A DNA stretch of 64,000 nucleotides from Gammaproteobacteria bacterium (GTDB taxonomy: Bacteria > Pseudomonadota > Gammaproteobacteria > Coxiellales > Coxiellaceae). The notes below the pieces were generated by a model. It had not been told where the DNA came from and ran no database searches. It saw only the letters and a program-made list of their open reading frames with translations. Positions 58,625 to 64,000 of the stretch are shown piece after piece. A program made the position numbers and the translations under genes. The stretch is taken from the NCBI GenBank assembly GCA_023266215.1, contig JAHFRQ010000003.1, positions 62,001-126,000 on the forward strand, in the 5' to 3' direction. Position 1 is the first letter of the stretch. Every line of letters starts with the position of its first letter.

Positions 58625-61231
58625 TTATTTTATTTTACTTTGAATCCATGGCAGCGTTAATGCCAAAGCGTCTTTTAGCGCTGCAACATTGTCGCCGCCG
58701 CCCTGAGCAAGATCAGGGCGACCGCCACCCGTGCCATTGATCTTTTCTGCGACAAATTTTAATAGCGCTGGCGCTGTTAATAATGTTAAAGCGGATTGAC
58801 AAACAGATGAAATCAAAACAACTTTGTCATCTTGTATCGTTGATAGCAGAATAATAGGATTTTTTAATTGCGGCTTGAGTTGATCTACTGTTGTCCGTAA
58901 AGTATCTCGATCAGATTTTTCTAATTCAGCAATTAATATTTCAAAATTGTTTTTAACCACTATTTTTTCTAATAGATTTTTTGAGCCTTCTTGTGTTTTA
59001 GAGTGCTTGTGTTGCGATAACTCTTTTAGTAATTTTTTATTTTGATCTAACAACTGCGTTATTTTTTCAGATAAATTTTCGCGATTTGTTTTTAATAATT
59101 CAGATGCCGCATTCATTTTAGTTTCGGCTGATTCCACATAATCTAAAGCCGCTTCGCCAGTTGCAGCCTCAATACGACGAATACCAGATGCGCAAGCGGA
59201 TTCAGATGTGATTTTAAATAAACCGATATCGCCCGTTCTTGCGACATGCGTGCCGCCGCAGATTTCTTTTGAAAAATTACCCATGGATACAACGCGAACT
59301 GTGTCAGCATATTTTTCTGAAAATAAAGCCATTGCGCCAGAATCTTTTGCTTGATCCAATGATAAAGATTCTGTGTTTAATGCAAAATTCTCGCGAATCT
59401 GTTGATTAATCATTCTTTCTATCAACATAATTTGATCGCGCGTTAAAGCGGAAGGATGTGAAAAATCAAAACGCAATTTTTTTGGGTCGACCAACGATCC
59501 TTTTTGCATCACATGTTTTCCTAAAACACGACGTAATGCTTCATGTAATAAATGGGTTGCTGAGTGATTTAATTTAGTATTATTGCGCGTTAAATCAACT
59601 ATTGAAATTACTTTGCTGTTTGTTTTTAATTCTCCGCTTGCCATTTCGCCATTATGCAAAATAACAGCGCCATGCTTTTTGGTATCAGCGACGCGGAATT
59701 CACCGCCGTCAAATTTTAAAATGCCAGCATCGCCAATTTGTCCACCCGATTCTGCATAAAAAGGTGTTTTATCCAGAACAACGATGCCTTTCTCGCCTTT
59801 TTTTAATATACTAACAGGTTTGAAATCGTGCAGTAGGGTCGTGACAACGCCTTCGTCTTGTGATTTTTCATAGCCTGTAAATAGTGTTTCGCCTGGAATA
59901 TGAACGTTTGATATTTCATCTAGATTAAATTGCTTGGCTGCTTGAGATTGCTCGCGTTGCTTTAACATTAATTTTTCAAAGCCGTCTGAATCAAAATTTA
60001 AATTTCGCTCTTTTGCAATATCAATCGTCAGATCAGGCGGAAATCCATAAGTGTCATATAACAAAAACATTAATTCACCGTCAATTTTATCAGCTAATTT
60101 TTTTTCCTGCAGCAACTTATCCAAAATTTTCAGGCCTTTGGACAGTGTGATTGCAAATTGCTTTTCTTCTTGTTCTATTACCTGCTCAATTAAAGGCTGT
60201 GAAATTAATAATTGTGGATAAGCATCGCCCATAGTTTGAATTAAGCTTGGCACTAATTTGTAAAAAAATGGTTTGTCTTGGCCTAATTTAAAGCCATAAC
60301 GTGATGCTCTGCGAATAATGCGACGAAGCACATAACCGCGCCCTTCATTTGATGGCGTAATACCATCCATAATTAAAAAACAAGCGGAGCGAATATGGTC
60401 GACAATAACGCGCATTGCTGTGTCTTTTGTATTTTTGTAATTAATTATTTCCGAAAGCGATTGTAATAATGTTTGAAATAAATCGATGTCATAATTGTCG
60501 TGAACACCTTGAATGACAGCACAAACGCGCTCCAAACCCATTCCTGTGTCAACACAGGGTTTTGGAAGTGGCGTTAATTTACCTTGCATATCACGATTAT
60601 ATTGCATGAATACTAAATTCCAGATTTCAGTATAGCGATCCCCTTCTTGATCTTTTGAGCCCGGCGGGCCGCCTTCAACTTTCTCGCCATGATCATAAAA
60701 AATTTCTGTGCAGGGACCGCACGGTCCTGTGTCACCCATCGACCAAAAATTATCTTTTTCCCCGCAACGAGAAAACTTGCTGGGATTTATTTTTATTTCA
60801 TTAAGCCAAATTGCTTCTGATTCTTTATCGTCTTTATAAACAGTAATCCATAATTTTTCTTTGGGGATTTTTAATTCTATTGTTAGGAAATTCCAAGCAA
60901 ACTGGATGGCTTCGACTTTAAAGTAATCACCAAAGCTAAAATTACCCAGCATTTCGAAAAAAGTATGGTGGCGCTTTGTGTAGCCTACTTGCGCTAAATC
61001 ATTGTGTTTGCCGCCTGCTCTGACGCAGCGCTGCGAGCTGGTAGCGCGCGTGTAATGACGTTTTTCAGTACCCAAAAAAGTTTCTTTAAATTGCACCATA
61101 CCAGAATTCGTAAATAATAATGTCGCATCATTGATGGGAACCAGTGAGCTGCTCGGCACCAGTGTATGCTGATGCGCTTTAAAATAAGCGAGAAAAGCAT
61201 CTCTAATTTGATTACTTGTCATTATTTTCAT
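58625..61231 (-). CDS. alaS: Alanyl-tRNA synthetase
   Basis: An 868-residue class II synthetase. IRDAFLAYFKAHQHTLVPSS at the start, motif 2 TRATSSQRCVRAGGKHND, motif 3 GMGLERVCAVIQG, editing-site HxxxH in NHSATHLLHEAL and CGGTHVARTG, then DHHA1-type C-terminal domain. The ATG at 61231 forms an ATGA overlap with recX, which supports it over the ATG codons at 61243 and 61222. It lies in the conserved recA-recX-alaS order. Confidence 0.96.
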   Translation of the reverse strand: MKIMTSNQIRDAFLAYFKAHQHTLVPSSSLVPINDATLLFTNSGMVQFKETFLGTEKRHYTRATSSQRCVRAGGKHNDLAQVGYTKRHHTFFEMLGNFSFGDYFKVEAIQFAWNFLTIELKIPKEKLWITVYKDDKESEAIWLNEIKINPSKFSRCGEKDNFWSMGDTGPCGPCTEIFYDHGEKVEGGPPGSKDQEGDRYTEIWNLVFMQYNRDMQGKLTPLPKPCVDTGMGLERVCAVIQGVHDNYDIDLFQTLLQSLSEIINYKNTKDTAMRVIVDHIRSACFLIMDGITPSNEGRGYVLRRIIRRASRYGFKLGQDKPFFYKLVPSLIQTMGDAYPQLLISQPLIEQVIEQEEKQFAITLSKGLKILDKLLQEKKLADKIDGELMFLLYDTYGFPPDLTIDIAKERNLNFDSDGFEKLMLKQREQSQAAKQFNLDEISNVHIPGETLFTGYEKSQDEGVVTTLLHDFKPVSILKKGEKGIVVLDKTPFYAESGGQIGDAGILKFDGGEFRVADTKKHGAVILHNGEMASGELKTNSKVISIVDLTRNNTKLNHSATHLLHEALRRVLGKHVMQKGSLVDPKKLRFDFSHPSALTRDQIMLIERMINQQIRENFALNTESLSLDQAKDSGAMALFSEKYADTVRVVSMGNFSKEICGGTHVARTGDIGLFKITSESACASGIRRIEAATGEAALDYVESAETKMNAASELLKTNRENLSEKITQLLDQNKKLLKELSQHKHSKTQEGSKNLLEKIVVKNNFEILIAELEKSDRDTLRTTVDQLKPQLKNPIILLSTIQDDKVVLISSVCQSALTLLTAPALLKFVAEKINGTGGGRPDLAQGGGDNVAALKDALALTLPWIQSKIK

Positions 61232-61626
61232 GTTTTTAACCATTGGTAAATTAATGTTGGGCTATATCCGCGATACAATAAAAATCGAAAGAGCTGTTCG
61301 CGATTTACTTTTTTCTTTTTAGCAGCAGCAATCATATTGTCGCGCCATTCATCTGATTTTTCATCGACCGCAGAAGAAATTAAATTGTTAGAAATGCCAC
61401 GCGTCTGTAATTCTGCAATAATTTTTTTGGGGCCATAACCATTATTTTTTCTGCTTCTAACAAACATTTCTACAAAGCGCTCTTCGCTTAATAAATCTTG
61501 CTTTTCTAATTCATCGAGTAATATTTCTATTTCACCACTATCAAATTCACGCGATGTTAATTTTTGTTTTAGCTCAAGGCGAGAGTGTTCTCGCCTCGCT
61601 AATAGTTCAATGGCTTTCTCGCGCAA
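61228..61626 (-). CDS. recX: Regulatory protein RecX
   Basis: A protein of about 132 residues, AIELLARREHSRLELKQKLT and DELEKQDLLSEERFVEMFVR, ending in RKNNGYGPKKIIAELQTRGI and LLYRGYSPTLIYQWLK: all are RecX features. It moderates RecA filaments. The open frame continues upstream into the REP-like repeat, translated as GEGEGEG, which is not homologous to RecX. The TTG at 61626 is therefore the best start; GTGAGG of the repeat lies about 9 nt before it. Overlaps alaS by 4 nt. Confidence 0.85.
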   Translation of the reverse strand: MREKAIELLARREHSRLELKQKLTSREFDSGEIEILLDELEKQDLLSEERFVEMFVRSRKNNGYGPKKIIAELQTRGISNNLISSAVDEKSDEWRDNMIAAAKKKKVNREQLFRFLLYRGYSPTLIYQWLKT

Positions 61627-61632
61627 AAGAAG

Positions 61633-61668
61633 ACCCTCACCCTCACCCTCTCCCGCCAACGGGAGAGG
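61633..61668. repeat. REP-like palindromic repeat, copy 5, between recA and recX
   Basis: ACCCTCACCCTCACCCTCTC then CCGCCAACGGGAGAGG. Stem CCTCTCCCG (61647-61655) with CGGGAGAGG (61660-61668), CCAA loop. The recA-recX gap consists almost entirely of this repeat; the recX ribosome binding sequence appears to come from it. Confidence 0.85.
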
Positions 61669-61677
61669 AGATAAAAA

Positions 61678-62775
61678 TCAAACTTCTTCTAGCTCTGTTT
61701 CTGCAACTTTTGAGCGAGATTTTTTATTTGTTTTTAAATCAACCTCGTTTTCATCTTCGTCTGATTGCGCTATTTTTACAATTGGCAGCGCTTGCATTTT
61801 AACGCGCAGTTGTTTTTCAATCTCTTCTGCTACTTTAACGTTGTCCTTTAAGTATTGACGAGCATTGTCTTTTCCTTGGCCAATACGCTCACCTTGATAG
61901 CTGTACCATGCGCCCGATTTTTCAATCAAATTATGCTGCACACCCAGTTCAATTAGCTCGCCTTCTTTTGAGATCCCTTCGCCGTATAAAATATCAAATT
62001 CCACTTGGCGGAATGGCGGCGCTACTTTATTTTTCACGACTTTGACGCGTGTTTCATTTCCTAAGATTTCATCGCCTTTTTTAATAGCACCTGTGCGACG
62101 AATGTCCAAACGCACAGAAGCGTAAAATTTTAATGCGTTCCCGCCGGTGGTTGTTTCTGGATTACCAAACATCACGCCGATTTTCATGCGAATTTGGTTA
62201 ATGAAAATAACTAAAGTATTTGATTTTTTGATATTTGCTGTCAGTTTTCTTAATGCTTGTGACATCAAACGCGCTTGTAAGCCCATGTGTGAATCACCCA
62301 TGTCGCCTTCAATTTCGGCACGTGGTGTTAATGCTGCAACTGAATCGACGACAACCATGTCGACCGCCGCTGAACGAACCAGCATGTCGGTGATCTCCAA
62401 GCCCTGCTCGCCTGTGTCTGGCTGAGACACCAGCAATTTGTCGACGTTGACACCCAATTTTGCAGCATAAACGGGATCTAATGCATGTTCCGCATCAACA
62501 AACGCTGCTGTGCCACCCGCTTTTTGACAGGCTGCAATGGTTTGCAGTGTCAGCGTTGTTTTACCCGAGGATTCTGGGCCATAAATCTCTACTACGCGTC
62601 CGCGCGGTAAACCACCAATGCCGAGCGCCATGTCTAAACCCAATGAACCTGTCGAGATTACGTCGATATCACGTGAAATAGGATTTTCGCCAAGGCGCAT
62701 AATAGAGCCGCGACCGTATTGCTTTTCGATTTGTGCCAGCGCTGCTTCCAGTGCTTTGCTCTTGTTGTCGTTCAT
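61678..62775 (-). CDS. recA: Recombinase RecA
   Basis: A 365-residue recombinase. Walker [15 protein letters not shown] near 66, MAW-like and loop regions, [39 protein letters not shown] and [17 protein letters not shown] are all canonical. The C-terminus is long ([25 protein letters not shown]) with mixed charge. AAGGA before the ATG. No LexA-box-like CTG-N10-CAG palindrome is visible in the 145 bp upstream. Confidence 0.97.
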   Translation of the reverse strand: MNDNKSKALEAALAQIEKQYGRGSIMRLGENPISRDIDVISTGSLGLDMALGIGGLPRGRVVEIYGPESSGKTTLTLQTIAACQKAGGTAAFVDAEHALDPVYAAKLGVNVDKLLVSQPDTGEQGLEITDMLVRSAAVDMVVVDSVAALTPRAEIEGDMGDSHMGLQARLMSQALRKLTANIKKSNTLVIFINQIRMKIGVMFGNPETTTGGNALKFYASVRLDIRRTGAIKKGDEILGNETRVKVVKNKVAPPFRQVEFDILYGEGISKEGELIELGVQHNLIEKSGAWYSYQGERIGQGKDNARQYLKDNVKVAEEIEKQLRVKMQALPIVKIAQSDEDENEVDLKTNKKSRSKVAETELEEV

Positions 62776-62919
62776 ATTGATGGTTCCTTTGATGTCAAAT
62801 CAGCGTTGAAAAAAACGTATTATTTCACAAAGTAAAGCACGTTGATATACCGTATTTTCACTTTTTCAACTATGATGTCTATTACTGTCTCATTTGCATG
62901 GATTCGGGTAAGAATAATC

Positions 62920-64000
62920 ATGGACAACAGAGCAATACTGAATTTATCTGAAAAACAAACTCAGCGGATTGTCTGGACGCTATTATCTATATTTCCCATC
63001 ATTGGCATGACCGTCGATCTGGTCGCGCCATCGCTTCCCGCTATTGCAAGCAGTTTAAGTATTTCAACGACGCTTGCTAAAAACGTGATTACATTTTATT
63101 TATTAGGCTATGCTTTTGGTAATTTCTTTATTGGTTTTTTAACAGATGCCTGGGGACGGCAAAAATTAATTCGAATCAGTGTGCTTGGGTTTTCGCTGGT
63201 CAGTTTACTGCCTGTTTTATCGCATCGCGTTGATATATTATTTTTATCGCGATTTTTACAAGGTTTAACCATGGGCGCATTTTCAGTGCTATCGCGCGCG
63301 ATATTTGCTGATATTTTACCAACAGAAAAGCTAACGCGTTTGGGCACGTGGATTGGCACGATGTGGGGTTTAGGCCCTGTTCTAGGCCCTGTTATCGGCG
63401 GTTATTTGCAATTTTACTTTAATTGGCAGGCAGGCTTTATATTTTTTACAGTGACTTCTTTTATTGGCTTTATTCCACTTTGGATCATTATTCCTGAGAC
63501 ACATTTTAATCGGCAGCGTTTAGATATCAAAACAATTAAAACCAATTTGAGCCAAGTTATTTCGCATCGATTATTTATGGCGCTGGTTTTTTTAATGGGT
63601 ATTGCTTACTCTTTGATTATTATTTTTAATACTTCAGGACCTTTTTTAATTCAAACCGCTTTGCATTATTCTCCTGTTTTTTTTGGGCATGTCGCATTAT
63701 GGCTGGGTCTTGTTTTTTTAGTTTCTACTTTTACGTGCCGACATTTATTAAAAAAATATTCGATGGAAAAAATGTTGAGTTTCGCCATTATTATTGGATT
63801 TATTATTTCTATGCTTGCCGTTATATTAAGCTTTACTTTTGAGAAAAACATTTGGTTTGCAGGGATATTTAGCGCATTGATGTTTTTCGCTTGTGGCTTT
63901 ATTTTTCCGATGTCGATGGGAAAAGGTATTTCGCTTTTTAGACATATCACAGGTACGGCAACCGCATTGATGTATTTAATTCAAATTTTAATGACGAGTT
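62920..64000 (+). CDS. Bcr/CflA-family MFS drug exporter (3' truncated by window end)
   Basis: The open frame runs from ATG 62920 to the end of the window (360 codons). Bcr/CflA features: GMTVDLVAPSLPAIASSL in TM1, YLLGYAFGNFFIGFLTDAWG RQKL (motif A), LSRFLQGLTMGAFSVLSRAI and the motif C stretch WGLGPVLGPVIGGYLQF. Members export chloramphenicol, sulfonamides, dipeptides or similar compounds. Divergent from recA by 144 bp. Confidence 0.85.
   Translation, partial: MDNRAILNLSEKQTQRIVWTLLSIFPIIGMTVDLVAPSLPAIASSLSISTTLAKNVITFYLLGYAFGNFFIGFLTDAWGRQKLIRISVLGFSLVSLLPVLSHRVDILFLSRFLQGLTMGAFSVLSRAIFADILPTEKLTRLGTWIGTMWGLGPVLGPVIGGYLQFYFNWQAGFIFFTVTSFIGFIPLWIIIPETHFNRQRLDIKTIKTNLSQVISHRLFMALVFLMGIAYSLIIIFNTSGPFLIQTALHYSPVFFGHVALWLGLVFLVSTFTCRHLLKKYSMEKMLSFAIIIGFIISMLAVILSFTFEKNIWFAGIFSALMFFACGFIFPMSMGKGISLFRHITGTATALMYLIQILMTS

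Noticed and set aside
61627-61659. RecX N-terminal extension GEGEGEG from a TTG at 61659
   Set aside because: It is the translation of the REP-like repeat and has no counterpart in RecX proteins; the downstream TTG fits better.
1-64000. tRNA, rRNA, CRISPR arrays, insertion sequences, prophage
   Set aside because: No cloverleaf sequence, regularly spaced repeat array, transposase or phage structural gene was seen; the repeats present are dispersed short palindromes.

Overview
The window looks like AT-rich chromosome of a gammaproteobacterium, most probably a host-associated member of the Legionellales (Coxiella/Legionella/Berkiella side). Reasons: the dnaX-ybaB-recR block behind the 4.5S RNA gene, the recA-recX-alaS / lysC-csrA block, a small protein resembling the CBU_0585 family, a FabV-type enoyl reductase, and several unrecognised proteins with effector-like features. 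The assignment to order is inference; no rRNA or tRNA gene is visible. No gap between genes exceeds about 220 bp.

Layout. 1-1.8 kb: end of a ketoacyl-ACP synthase III-like gene, a transglutaminase-fold protein and a VapBC pair. 1.8-7.3 kb (minus): DegP protease, HlyD-type adaptor, RND pump. 7.4-11.2 kb: a 750-residue putative papain-like cysteine protease with a partial tandem paralogue, then an outer-membrane barrel protein. 11.2-19.1 kb: aroA, a POT transporter, a DUF4258/HTH toxin-antitoxin pair, a rhomboid protease, an MFS carrier with nadA and glpE, and an effector-like membrane-hairpin protein. 19.2-26.8 kb: a 1135-residue flavoprotein, a tryptophan-type ABC importer with its own TrpR, grxD, fdxA and an orphan Phd antitoxin. 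26.8-31.6 kb: fadIJ and a damaged HigBA pair. 31.8-41.0 kb: an ankyrin-like protein, tsaD, mdh, nudE, an L,D-transpeptidase, hemW, a DUF3800 gene followed by a structured RNA candidate, and a fabV operon. 41.2-51.1 kb: ffs-dnaX-ybaB-recR-ybaB, deaD, AI-2E and MATE transporters, an AbiE-type pair and asd. 51.2-62.8 kb: a secreted GH17 glucanase, csrA, lysC, an insertion of two paralogous membrane-hairpin proteins around an MFS carrier, then alaS-recX-recA. The window ends inside a Bcr/CflA drug exporter gene.

The most interesting signals are: (1) tandem TTTAAT/CTTAA elements with 11-bp spacing, resembling the PmrA boxes of Legionella and Coxiella, upstream of three effector-like genes (7438, 19078 minus, 55764); (2) two families of dispersed short repeats that enter coding sequence in frame (the 1135-residue flavoprotein, dnaX) or abut genes so that they appear to supply the ribosome binding site beside TTG starts (tsaD, recX) or the stop codon (RND pump); (3) a tryptophan uptake operon co-encoding TrpR, with an operator-like site over its promoter; (4) a structured RNA candidate behind a DUF3800 gene; (5) a HigB-type toxin that has lost its core, and a probable ATT-initiated rhomboid gene. 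All functional calls come from reading translated sequence; no database search was run.
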